Positions 7,352 through 15,402 of a stretch of 23,457 nucleotides of DNA are shown here, in pieces. Under the pieces are notes generated by a model. It did not search any database. It had not been told where the DNA came from and worked only from the letters and a program-made list of their open reading frames with translations. The stretch covers positions 1 to 23,457 of the forward strand of contig JBHJHK010000035.1 of assembly GCA_050330975.1 (NCBI GenBank), given 5' to 3'. Within the stretch, counting starts at the first letter, position 1. Every line of letters begins with the position of its first letter. The stretch is from JBHJHK01 sp050330975 (lineage in GTDB: Bacteria; Pseudomonadota; Gammaproteobacteria; Competibacterales; Competibacteraceae). The position numbers and the translations under genes are program-made.

Positions 7352-8178
7352 ATGGCCACGCCCACTCACTATGACACGGACCTCACCGATCGCCCATGGG
7401 CACTCTTGGAACCGTTACTCCCGCCTCCGCGACCCCAAGGCGGGCGAGGCCGCCCCTCGGCGGATCGACGAGGGATGATCAACGGCATCCTGTACATCGT
7501 GAAAGCCGGCTGTGCGTGGCGGCGGCTTCCCAACGCATTCGGCCCTTGGTCCACGGTGTAGGGCTATTTTCGACGCTACCGTGAGGATGGAACGTGGCAT
7601 CAGGCCATCAGGCCATGATAGCGTTACGCCGTATGGAGAGCGAGCGCCAAGGTCGTGAACCCGACCCCTCGACGGTGTGCTGCTATAATCAGAGCGTCAA
7701 AACGGCCACCCAAGGAATTGAGGTGGGCTTTGACGGGGGTAAAAACGTGAAGGGGCGCAAACGCCATGTGATGACCGATACCCAAGGGTTGTTGATCGCA
7801 GTGGTGGTCACCGCCGCCTCGGTGGATGATCGGGTGGGCTTGGTGGCGTTGTTGCTCTTAGGGTGGTTGTCGGGTTATGGGTCGCGCTTACGCCGGGTGT
7901 TTGTGGATCAGGGCTATCGAAGTCACTCTCTAGGCCAAGTGATCGCTCGTGTGTTGAACCCCCACGCGCCCATCGTCGTGGAGGTGGCGCCCCCTCGAGC
8001 AAAAGGCGGCTTCCAACTTGAGCCTAAACGGTGGGTTGTGGAACGAACGTTGGCTTGGTTACTAAATGACCGACGTCACTCTAAAGATTATGAGGTATGT
8101 CCTGAGAATAGTCAGGCCATGGTTGAAATATCGATGATCCGCCTTTTACTCCGACGATTATCGCGACACGATTTCTAA
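7352..8178 (+). pseudogene. IS5-family DDE transposase, broken by nonsense codon and 8-bp duplication
   Basis: Encodes a transposase of the IS5 family that would cut and join DNA with a DDE active site. The N-terminal part (DRPWALLEPLLPPP.., KAGCAWRRLPNAFGPWSTV) is the usual helical domain. Three faults are visible. First, TAG at 7559-7561 replaces a codon, usually Tyr, in WSTV-x-GYFRRY. Second, the octamer CATCAGGC is duplicated in tandem at 7599-7614. Deleting one copy restores GTWHQAMIALRRM and joins the two frames exactly. Third, the first catalytic Asp, normally in SIDSQSVKT, reads CCYNQSVKT, so Asp has become Tyr. The later Asp (VFVDQGYRS) and Glu (RWVVERTLAWL) remain. The start ATG 7352 has GGAG about 7 nt upstream. 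The stop is TAA at 8176-8178. Confidence 0.9.
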
Positions 8179-8188
8179 AACAGCTTCT
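8163..8188 (-). repeat. Right inverted repeat of the IS5-family element
   Basis: The reverse complement begins AGAAGCTGTTTTAGAAAT and matches the left end at 23 of 26 positions. It begins inside the last codons of the transposase frame and ends 14 bp before the stop of the neighbouring minus-strand gene. Confidence 0.85.
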
Positions 8189-8202
8189 CAGCTTGAAGAT
8201 TC

Positions 8203-8895
8203 TCAATGACAACCGGGTTCACCTTGATAACACCAATCGCCATCAATGCTGTAGATGCTTTTCATCATCATCTCATGGCTCCAACGGGAAATGGCGCTGG
8301 CCATTTCATGGGACCTTTGCAGGTCAGCCAACGCCTGTTGGGTCTCCGCCGTATTGGGCACTGGATTTGTGATGGCCTGAATCGCCTGATCGATCAACGC
8401 CGGAGGTTGGCTGCCAAATACAACCATGGGCAAAATGGGCCCACCGTAACGCATAAAATCCTCGCTGACCGCCGCGAACAAAAACGCCATGGTGTACCCA
8501 GAGGCCGAGTCCCGGTAGACCAGGGCGGACAAAAAACCCGTTTGAGTCGATTGAACTTGATATAGATGGTATAAAGCACCACTGGTGGGCTCGTATTGTT
8601 GCACCAAGGGATTAAATGTACTGTCGACCGCTTCCCCTTGGATGCTCTGGGCCAAATTTTGCCACAACAGCAATGGGGTCAAATCGGGTGACTGGACGGC
8701 CACTAGGACGGTTGTGGCGGCAAGCTCATCGGCGGGATCCTCACTGACCGTTATGGAGTAGTCATCGTAGGCCACTTGCCAGCCCGCGGGCACTTGCAAA
8801 GGAATACCTTGGACGGTTTGGTGGGTAAAGAGGGGCGCGGCATGCCCCCAGCATGAACACGCCATCAAACCCAGGACCAATAATCGATACAACAT
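8203..8895 (-). CDS. Small exported protein or lipoprotein of unknown function
   Basis: It has 230 residues. The N-terminus MLYRLLVLGLMACSCWGHAA is a short hydrophobic signal. LMAC at residues 10-13 could be a lipobox, while GHAA would suit ordinary signal peptidase, so either lipoprotein or soluble periplasmic protein is possible. The rest is acidic to neutral with a mixed alpha/beta look (IPLQVPAGWQVAYDDYSITV) and ends in a Cys-bearing tail DGDWCYQGEPGCH that could form a disulfide. ATG 8895 is chosen because AAGGAG lies about 7 nt upstream, although a TTG occurs one codon earlier. The stop is only 14 bp from the IS end, so the extreme 3' end survived the insertion. I recognise no characterised family. 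Confidence 0.65.
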   Translation of the reverse strand: MLYRLLVLGLMACSCWGHAAPLFTHQTVQGIPLQVPAGWQVAYDDYSITVSEDPADELAATTVLVAVQSPDLTPLLLWQNLAQSIQGEAVDSTFNPLVQQYEPTSGALYHLYQVQSTQTGFLSALVYRDSASGYTMAFLFAAVSEDFMRYGGPILPMVVFGSQPPALIDQAIQAITNPVPNTAETQQALADLQRSHEMASAISRWSHEMMMKSIYSIDGDWCYQGEPGCH

Positions 8896-8947
8896 CAATC
8901 ATCTCCTTCGCCGTTGTAAAGACCAAGATGCCGTGGGGGAGAATGGC

Positions 8948-8963
8948 TGGCCCCTTGGGGCCA
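8948..8963. promoter_or_regulatory. Short GC dyad upstream of the exported-protein gene
   Basis: TGGCCCC and GGGGCCA flank a TT centre, about 55 bp upstream of ATG 8895 on the minus strand. It could be an operator or a chance dyad in GC-rich DNA. The rest of 8896-9180 holds no gene I can support. Confidence 0.15.
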
Positions 8964-9180
8964 CGTCAATCCCAACCCGTCCCGTGGCGAGATCCGCCCC
9001 CCAACCCATTGGCCAGCGAGATCCCCATCCATCTCAATATCGGCCTGTCAAGCCCCACAGTTCTCTGACAAAATGCTGCAGACAGCGCCGTTTCAGCGAG
9101 GGATTTGTCGTTAAATGGCCGACATGTCATCTATTTGTCATATTTTTTGAGCTTCGCCGCCCACAGGGAGGGAAACCGCC

Positions 9181-11517
9181 GTGAACCAGCCCATCGCCAA
9201 CACCCCAAAGCCGGGGCCGACCACGGCCCCCGACGCCCCGCAACCCAGCGAGCGCCCCCCCGCCGACACCTCCCTAGAGGTGGGCAGCCCCAAGGCCCCC
9301 GCCCCGGCGGGGCCCCGGGTCATGGAGCAGCAACAGTCCTGGTTTGGCCGCCTAGTCCCCGACGCCATCGAAGACGCCGTCGGGGATTTTGCCACCGGTG
9401 TGACGGGGTTGGTGGACGACGCCATCGACGTCGGTAGAGGACTGGTGGACAGTGCGGTGGACGGCGGCCGAGAGCTGTGGCGAGACGTCAAAGACCAGTT
9501 TCGCCTCCCTCTCAAAGAGACCGGCCACGATCAAGTGGGGCGGGTGGGGACGCCCACCACCCTGTCCACCAAACTGGAGCTGGATGGTCCCAGCTATGCC
9601 GATTGGGACCTGAAGGACAAAGAGGTGGAGTTTTTTGTCAACGGCCAATCCGTGGGCGTGGGCCGCACCGACCGCGACGGGGTGGCCCGGGTACCCTTTA
9701 CCCCGACCGCCACGGGCCAGTTGGAGGTGACCTACCAACTGGCCGAGGCCGACGATCGGGCCCGCTTCAAAGACGACGATGGCCAGGGGACGTTGTTTGT
9801 CCTCGACGACCGCCCGGCGGTGATCGTTGACATCGACGGCACCTTGTCCACCATGGGGGAACTCAAGGTGCCCTTCTTTGGGGAAAAGGCCGAGTCCTTC
9901 GACCACTCGGTGGAGGCCTTAAATCGCCTGTCCTCCGACTACAACATCATCTACCTCACCGCTCGGGACGATGCCTTCGACCACAAGACCCGTCAGTTCC
10001 TCACCAAAGACCACGACGGCGAAACCCAAGAGATCCAGGCCTTCCCCGATGGACCGGTGTTCTACAACGACATGGGCCTCACCAGCTATTCGGAACTCGC
10101 CCAGTTGGACAAAGACCGCCACGCCGCCTTTAAAACCGAGACCATCAAAGACATTCAACTGGCGGGGATCCCGGTGGTGGCGGGGATCGGCAACGCCGAG
10201 ACCGACCGCTTGGCCTATCAAGCCACCCATCTAGACACCTTTATCCTCGATCCGGAGCGAGAGGACCGGGATCCCGGGAGCTTTTACCGCCAGATCGAGG
10301 CCACCTTCACCAACCCCGCCCGGCTGGCCGATTACCAGGAGCGGGTGGGGGAGGTCATCGCCAACCGGGATTTGCCGGCGGGTAGCGACGCTGCCCTCCA
10401 GCGGGATTTGGACATCCTCACCGGCACCAAGGCCACCACGGGCAATACCCTCCAGGCCTTGATCGACGGGGATCAGGCCAGGCCGGAGATCCTGGGGGCC
10501 ATACAATCCGCCGAGCGCGATGTCACCTACCACACCTTTGAATTCCACGACGACCCCGCCGGCCGCGAGATCGCCCAGACCCTCATGGACAAGGCCCAAG
10601 AGGGGGTGGCGGTGCGGGTCTCCCTCGATGCCATCGGCTCCAAACACCTGCCGCCCTTCAAGACCAATCCCCTGGTGGAGGAAATGCGCGCCGCCGGCGT
10701 CGACGTGGAAGTCTACAACCCCGTGGAATTGAGCAATCTCGACGATGTACTCCACCGGGACCACCGCAAGGTGATCACCATCGACGGTGGGGAGCTATCC
10801 CTCATCGGCGGGATGAACACCGGCTTTGACTACCTGGGGGGCGAGGATCAACCCCCGCCCTACCGCGACCTATTCCTCAAGGTGGAGGGCCCCGCCGCCC
10901 GGGATATCCACCAAGGCGTCCGCCCCGAAACCACCCCGGATGTCCCCGGCGCCGACCCAACCCCGGGAGAGCCCTCGGTGCGGATCGTGTTCCACCGCCC
11001 CAAGGAGGACTTCCACATCAAAGACGCCTACCTGCGCTTGATCGCCGAGGCCGACGAGAAGGTCAACTTGGTGAATAGCTTTCCCATGGATCGAGACATC
11101 ATCGACGCCATGGTGGATGCGGCCAAGCGGGGTGTGGAGGTCAACTACCTCTACGGCCGCCAGGACGCCGAGGGGGGCGCCATCGACTTGGTGATGGAAA
11201 ACAAGTTTCCCGAGCTCCTGACGGCGGGGGTCAACATCTATCGCCATCCCGACTACATCCACGCCAAGTCGTTGTCGGTGGACGGCGAATACGCCACCGT
11301 GGGCTCGTCCAACGTCGACAACTTCGCCCTGGAACTCAACCACGAGAGCATCGCCATCGTCAGCGACCCCGCCTGGGTCGAGGAGTTCGACAGCCAGTTT
11401 GGCGATCACTACAAAGAGGTGGGGGAAAAGGTGCCGTCGGACCGCAACGACCCCTTCTGGAAGGACGCCGCCAAGGGGGCACTGCTCGATAAACTGTGGC
11501 CCGACTGGCTGGAGTGA
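9181..11517 (+). CDS. Lipin-type (LNS2) phosphatase fused to a two-HKD phospholipase D
   Basis: It has 778 residues and a GTG start with GGGAGGG about 8 nt upstream. Order of parts: a Pro-rich start (1-45); an amphipathic repeat-like stretch (about 58-105, with FATGVTGLVDDAIDV and GLVDSAVDGGREL); a bacterial Ig-like beta domain (about 113-205, FFVNGQSVGVGRTDRDG); an LNS2-like HAD domain (about 210-350); and a PLD unit. The HAD domain has D217-I-D219-G-T, YLTARDDAFDHKTRQFL, FPDGPVF and GNAETDRLAY, the order seen in lipin C-termini. The PLD unit has H528-x-K530-x4-D535 and H694-x-K696-x4-D701. PLD enzymes can release phosphatidic acid and lipin domains dephosphorylate it, so one chain could do two successive steps. 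No standard signal peptide is visible. The location is unknown, and membrane association through the amphipathic part is possible. Confidence 0.87.
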   Translation: MNQPIANTPKPGPTTAPDAPQPSERPPADTSLEVGSPKAPAPAGPRVMEQQQSWFGRLVPDAIEDAVGDFATGVTGLVDDAIDVGRGLVDSAVDGGRELWRDVKDQFRLPLKETGHDQVGRVGTPTTLSTKLELDGPSYADWDLKDKEVEFFVNGQSVGVGRTDRDGVARVPFTPTATGQLEVTYQLAEADDRARFKDDDGQGTLFVLDDRPAVIVDIDGTLSTMGELKVPFFGEKAESFDHSVEALNRLSSDYNIIYLTARDDAFDHKTRQFLTKDHDGETQEIQAFPDGPVFYNDMGLTSYSELAQLDKDRHAAFKTETIKDIQLAGIPVVAGIGNAETDRLAYQATHLDTFILDPEREDRDPGSFYRQIEATFTNPARLADYQERVGEVIANRDLPAGSDAALQRDLDILTGTKATTGNTLQALIDGDQARPEILGAIQSAERDVTYHTFEFHDDPAGREIAQTLMDKAQEGVAVRVSLDAIGSKHLPPFKTNPLVEEMRAAGVDVEVYNPVELSNLDDVLHRDHRKVITIDGGELSLIGGMNTGFDYLGGEDQPPPYRDLFLKVEGPAARDIHQGVRPETTPDVPGADPTPGEPSVRIVFHRPKEDFHIKDAYLRLIAEADEKVNLVNSFPMDRDIIDAMVDAAKRGVEVNYLYGRQDAEGGAIDLVMENKFPELLTAGVNIYRHPDYIHAKSLSVDGEYATVGSSNVDNFALELNHESIAIVSDPAWVEEFDSQFGDHYKEVGEKVPSDRNDPFWKDAAKGALLDKLWPDWLE

Positions 11518-11653
11518 CAACACTAACCCCGGGGGCAATGGCCCAATTTTAGGGTAAGATAGTAGTCCGTAACTCCATGTAACGTTGCCTTCATCAGCCG
11601 ACGCGGGCGACGTTACCCCAGTATTTCCATGGCCCCGGGTGATCACAACGGCA

Positions 11654-12568
11654 ATGCGACGCGCTCCCAGCATAGATCGCACCCAAACCGCCCCGGCGGA
11701 CGGCCTCCACCACCTCGCCCACACCAACAGCCGTCCCCTCACCCCTTGCTTGCTAGTGCTCGCCGGCCCCGATTTGGGCCAACTGTACCCCTTGGGGGAT
11801 GACGTGTACATCATCGGTCGCGATCCCACGGCCAACATCGCCCTGCGGGACACGGGCGTCTCCCGCCGCCACGCCCGCTTGGCGCGAGCCCAGCAGGCCG
11901 TCCATATCGAGGACTTAGCCAGCGCCAATGGCACCTTTGTCAACGGCCAGCGCCTGGGAGCCGAGATCCATTTGCGGGAGGGGGATAAAATCACCCTGGG
12001 CAAAGGCACCATCCTCAAGTTCACCCACTGCGACCCCCTAGATCAACGCTTCCAGCAGAATCTATCCCAGGCGGCGTTGCGGGATTTTCTCACCGGGGTT
12101 TACAACCGCCGCTATTTCCAAGCCCAGCTGGACATGGACTTCCAGGATGCCCGGCGTTGTGGCAACGCCCTGGCGGTGCTGTTGATCGACATCGACCATT
12201 TCAAGGCCGTCAACGACACCCATGGCCACGGGGTGGGAGACGACCTGTTGGCCAAGCTCTGCGCCTTGATCAGCCATGTCATCGACCGCAACGACATCCT
12301 GGCCCGCCATGGGGGGGAGGAATTCGCCCTACTCTGTCCAGGCCTCGATAGTCGAGAAGTCGCCATCTTGGCCGAACGCATTCGCCTCGCCGTGGTGGAG
12401 CACTCTTTTTTTGATGTGGTGGGAGATTTGCCCGTCACCGTGAGCATCGGCGTCGCCAGCTACCCCGAAGTAGCCGTTGCAACCCCCGCCGAGTTGCTGG
12501 ATCGCACCGACCAGGCCCTATACAGCGCCAAGGGCCTAGGCCGCAACCGAGTCGCAGTAGCGCGGTAA
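11654..12568 (+). CDS. FHA-GGDEF diguanylate cyclase
   Basis: Makes c-di-GMP from two GTP under the control of a phosphothreonine-binding FHA domain. It has 304 residues from ATG 11654. FHA landmarks are IIGRDPTANIALRDTGVSRRHAR (residues 53-75) and LASANGTFVNG (88-98). The GGDEF domain begins at DFLTGVYNRRYF (144-155), has the metal-binding LLIDIDHFKAVNDTHG, and the active loop GGEEF at 220-224. The product-inhibition I-site RxxD should fall at 211-214, where DRND is seen, so feedback inhibition is probably absent. There are no membrane segments, so it should be cytoplasmic. The start is uncertain: the frame is open to TTG 11585 and no start has a strong ribosome site. It is 136 nt downstream of the lipin-PLD gene on the same strand. 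Confidence 0.93.
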   Translation: MRRAPSIDRTQTAPADGLHHLAHTNSRPLTPCLLVLAGPDLGQLYPLGDDVYIIGRDPTANIALRDTGVSRRHARLARAQQAVHIEDLASANGTFVNGQRLGAEIHLREGDKITLGKGTILKFTHCDPLDQRFQQNLSQAALRDFLTGVYNRRYFQAQLDMDFQDARRCGNALAVLLIDIDHFKAVNDTHGHGVGDDLLAKLCALISHVIDRNDILARHGGEEFALLCPGLDSREVAILAERIRLAVVEHSFFDVVGDLPVTVSIGVASYPEVAVATPAELLDRTDQALYSAKGLGRNRVAVAR

Positions 12569-12696
12569 AGGGTTGGAGGTTAGACCGCGATGCCGGGCCC
12601 CCTCGACCCGCGAGGCCTCATCTCGCCAAGGCAGTTGCAAAGAAAAAGACAAAGGGAAATGACAGCAATCAATAGATCAATGAAGAGATCACCACT

Positions 12697-13476
12697 GTGG
12701 CCAATCACCTGCTTGCCCCGGACGTGGACCTAGCGCCGCGCCTCGAAACCCTGAGTCAAGACTTCACCCAACTCGACCCCGCCGACCAGCGACGGGCGGT
12801 GGTGACGTTTTTGGCCCATCACGTCGATGGTCTCGTCCACCTGCGCAACGCCCTCAAGCTCACCAATAACCCCTTTTCCCGTTCTCCCGAAGCGCTGTTG
12901 CAAACCTTTCGCGAGGCCCTCGCCAAGCTCGCCCATGGCAGCAATGGCGATGCCTCACGGGAACTGCACCAATTGCTAGAGAGCTTTGGCGGTATCCTAG
13001 GGGGCGCCAATCCATCGGCCCCCCAGGCGCCAGAAGCCGTGTCCCGCGAACGTATCTACCGGGGGGCGCCCGCGACTAGTGCCCCTCCAGATATGGCTTC
13101 GACGCCCAAAGGGGGGGAAGCCACCTCGGCCCAAGAGCCGCAGCGGGTCTATCGGGGTCAAACCCTGGCCGCCCCCAACCCCTCGCCCACGACCTCGCCC
13201 ACGACCTCGCCCACGACCTCGCCCACGGCCCAAGACCCCGAACCGCCCCCCCAACGGCGGCAGATCAAACTCGTGGTCTACCGAGGGCAACGCCAGCTGA
13301 CGGTGGACGGCCAGAAGGTCGGCAATCCCCAGGTCTTCGCCAGCATCAAAGAAGCCCTCCTAGCCCAGCCCAGGGATCCCCACTTGATCCATTATTCCCC
13401 CCTATCGCCCTACCTAGTGCGGTTTCCCGACGGCAAGGTCTACAGCGATCGCGGCGAGTCGTTGGTGGTTTTCTAG
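12697..13476 (+). CDS. Unknown protein with three YRG motifs and a Pro-Thr-Ser repeat linker
   Basis: It has 259 residues from GTG 12697, with a weak AAGAG ribosome site upstream. Residues 1-105 look helical and soluble (LETLSQDFTQL, LLQTFREALAKLAH). A low-complexity linker follows. The motif YRG occurs at 121, 152 and 195, each preceded by a hydrophobic residue (RIYRG, RVYRG, VVYRG). Residues 162-177 are a PTTS repeat encoded by a 12-nt tandem repeat. The C-terminal 70 residues (QIKLVVYRGQRQL.., SPYLVRFPDGKVYSD, SLVVF) look like a small beta domain. The YRG motif recalls short cyanobacterial DUF4278-type sequences, but the match is only to the motif and I do not assign the family. There is no signal peptide. 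It follows the cyclase gene by 128 nt. It is the only apparently intact larger gene here that ends in TAG. Confidence 0.7.
   Translation: MANHLLAPDVDLAPRLETLSQDFTQLDPADQRRAVVTFLAHHVDGLVHLRNALKLTNNPFSRSPEALLQTFREALAKLAHGSNGDASRELHQLLESFGGILGGANPSAPQAPEAVSRERIYRGAPATSAPPDMASTPKGGEATSAQEPQRVYRGQTLAAPNPSPTTSPTTSPTTSPTAQDPEPPPQRRQIKLVVYRGQRQLTVDGQKVGNPQVFASIKEALLAQPRDPHLIHYSPLSPYLVRFPDGKVYSDRGESLVVF
13181..13227 (+). repeat. 12-nt tandem repeat, about 4 copies, inside a coding region
   Basis: The unit CCTCGCCCACGA occurs three times exactly at 13181-13216, plus a fourth copy of 11 matching bases. The length is a multiple of three, so copy changes keep the frame and add or remove four residues of the Pro-Thr-Ser linker. 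Confidence 0.9.
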
Positions 13477-13612
13477 GGTGTGTTTGGGAACCTCGTTCAC
13501 TTAGAGGCCGTCGGGCCAGCCCAGCGATTTCACGGTGAAGGGGGCGCGAGGCTGGAGGCGTTGGGTCAGCGTCATTGGTACGCGACTAGGTGCCTGTCGT
13601 GTCTGCTCAAGG

Positions 13613-14545
13613 TCAGGGCGCCACCTGCACCTGCGTGGCCGGATTGAGGTCGCCATTGGGATCGACCAGGATACCCGCTGGAAGGGAGACGGACACAGGC
13701 ACATCCCTGGCACCGAGGCAGAGGAGGTGATTGTTGTCGCCGTCCCCCAGGTCGGCGAGGGCAACAGGTGTCACTGCGCGCAAACCGCCATTCCTCGAAC
13801 GAACGGTCACCTGGTAGAGGTCACGCTCCACCTCTCCCGGCTCATCCCCATTGGGCAGGGTTACGCCGCCCGCCCAGACCACACGCACAGCTTGGATCAC
13901 GCCGTCGGCAGGGCAATTGCCTCCTCGGGTGATCCGCAAACCCAGGCCTTCATCTTCAATCTGCGCCGAAAACCGTTCAGCGAAGACGAGCGTTGGCCCG
14001 GCTTCCAAGGGGGTCACCTCGATACTGGCGCCTCGGTAGTCCAGTGAGCCGTCGATGGAATGGAGATGGCCTGTAATCGTGGCCCGGGCGGGAGGGTCAT
14101 TGTCGGCATCCCCAAACTCGCCGATCAAAAGTACCGTGCGCAACTCGCCGGCATCGGTGGCGGGTAAAAAGGAAACGCAGTGCACAGTGCCGATCTGGCC
14201 GGACTGGGCCGTGACCTGGAAATCACCTGACTGGAGGGTGGTGTGGTCCAGCTCGGTCGAAAAGATCACCGGCATACCGTCCTTACCCGCGGCGCCGCGA
14301 CAAATGAGGTTGGCCACACCCAACAAGCCATTGTCGAGCCCGAAGAACGCGGACAACAATTCGGCAGATCGACCACCGATTTCGCGGGGCAACCCAGCAT
14401 CCACCGTGCTGTCGTCCTGCCCTCTGCTCGTGGCGCCTGCCATCGCGGCAATGGGCAGGGCGAGCCCTAGGATCAAGGCCAAGTAGCCCGCACCACCTTT
14501 GCCAGCCGTGTCACTATTGCGTCCGATCACCGAAAAACTCCCCAT
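13613..14545 (-). CDS. Secreted protein of unknown function
   Basis: It has 310 residues. A hydrophobic segment (YLALILGLALPIAAMAGA, about 21-38) after a rather long polar start suggests a Sec signal peptide cleaved near AMA-GA. The mature part is acidic and beta-rich with well-formed segments such as GKDGMPVIFSTELD, ELRTVLLIGEFGDADNDPP, RGASIEVTPLEAGPTLVFAE and ALADLGDGDNNHLLCL. Two or more cysteines occur, which suits a periplasmic or extracellular location. The aspartate-rich DGDNNH and DPNGDLNP stretches could bind calcium, which is inference. No ribosome site is obvious before ATG 14545, so the start is moderately uncertain. I recall similar uncharacterised secreted proteins but no function. 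It is separated from the sarcosine oxidase operon by 230 nt that hold no visible gene. Confidence 0.7.
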   Translation of the reverse strand: MGSFSVIGRNSDTAGKGGAGYLALILGLALPIAAMAGATSRGQDDSTVDAGLPREIGGRSAELLSAFFGLDNGLLGVANLICRGAAGKDGMPVIFSTELDHTTLQSGDFQVTAQSGQIGTVHCVSFLPATDAGELRTVLLIGEFGDADNDPPARATITGHLHSIDGSLDYRGASIEVTPLEAGPTLVFAERFSAQIEDEGLGLRITRGGNCPADGVIQAVRVVWAGGVTLPNGDEPGEVERDLYQVTVRSRNGGLRAVTPVALADLGDGDNNHLLCLGARDVPVSVSLPAGILVDPNGDLNPATQVQVAP

Positions 14546-14775
14546 TGGATTGTCCGTTTTGAATTGCTCGCTAGAGACTCACTTGATAGTTACGGCCTCC
14601 ACGTCATCTCGCGACACTCCCGAGGGATTGTTTTGTAACCGTTTAGATACCCGTTGGCAAAGTCTAAAGATGTCGTTGGCTAGAGGTGTAAGTTAGGGGT
14701 TGGCAAAACCGACAGGAAGGGGGGGCTGATACACCTAGGAGACCGGGACGGGGAGCGCCCCCCAGGGCGCCCAAC

Positions 14776-15402
14776 TCACCGGAGCTCGACGCCGAACTCG
14801 GCCCCAGCATCCAACAGCCAGTGGAAAAAGCTGCTGGCGTAGCCCCGGGGGATGTAGAGGTCGGCGCGCGCCACGTCGAGGCGGTGCAATACACACCCCA
14901 CGCCATCCAAGGCCGTGGGACGACACCAACCGGCGGGCATGGCGGCGAGGTGGACGTCCAGCTGGCTGCCGGTGGCCAACACGGCCTCTAAAGCGTGGCC
15001 CTCCAGGCGCAGTACCACCCGTCCTTGGCTGTGGTCGGTGAGGGCGGCCATGAGGTCCAGCTCGGCGGCCAGCTTTGCCAGCAACACCTGAGGGTCCCAC
15101 CGCGCCTCGGGGACCACCAACCAATAGCGCTGGGGGCCGTTCCACAGCACCGCCACCTCGCCGTCGGCGGCGACTGCGCCCCGGCAGGGCTCCGGGGCCG
15201 GCGCCGTGCCGACACAGTGGGCGATGGCACGGCACACCGCGGCGTCGCCTTCGGGATAGCCCGCCACTTGAACGATGGTCAGGCCGCGGCGGGGGATTAC
15301 CCTGAGCCCCGCTTCCCCCTCGCCGCGGCCATGGCGGCCCAGGGTGTAGACTTCGGCCAGAGCCCAGGACCGCACTGCCATATCGCCAATCGCCTCAGCC
15401 AC
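14776..15402 (-). CDS. soxG: Sarcosine oxidase gamma subunit
   Basis: Smallest folate-domain-like subunit of heterotetrameric sarcosine oxidase, 208 residues. Typical features are LTIVQVAGYPEG near the start, VAVLWNGPQRYWLVVP in the middle, TDHSQGRVVLRLEGHAL, and the ending DLYIPRGYASSFFHWLLDAG. The subunit supports assembly and is related to the aminomethyltransferase fold. The GTG start overlaps the end of soxA by 8 nt, and AAGGAG lies about 9 nt upstream, inside soxA, so the two are likely translationally coupled. It is the last gene of the operon. No clear T-tract terminator is visible after its stop. Confidence 0.93.
   Translation of the reverse strand: MAEAIGDMAVRSWALAEVYTLGRHGRGEGEAGLRVIPRRGLTIVQVAGYPEGDAAVCRAIAHCVGTAPAPEPCRGAVAADGEVAVLWNGPQRYWLVVPEARWDPQVLLAKLAAELDLMAALTDHSQGRVVLRLEGHALEAVLATGSQLDVHLAAMPAGWCRPTALDGVGCVLHRLDVARADLYIPRGYASSFFHWLLDAGAEFGVELR

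Larger units (their letters stand above)
7221..8188 (+). mobile_element. Degenerate IS5-family insertion sequence
   Basis: The element is 968 bp, bounded by 26-bp inverted repeats with 3 mismatches, and contains one transposase reading frame, which fits IS5-family size and organisation. No matching target duplication is visible: the left flank ends GTTTA and the right flank begins CAGCT. This fits an old insertion or flank change. The transposase is broken by several lesions, so the copy cannot move by itself. It lies between two minus-strand genes and points the opposite way. Confidence 0.88.

Noticed and set aside
7216..8193. Target-site duplication of the IS element
   Set aside because: Flanks GTTTA and CAGCT do not match at 2, 3 or 4 bases, so no duplication is claimed.
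13181..13227. CRISPR-like repeat array
   Set aside because: The 12-bp units are directly adjacent with no spacers and lie inside a coding frame.
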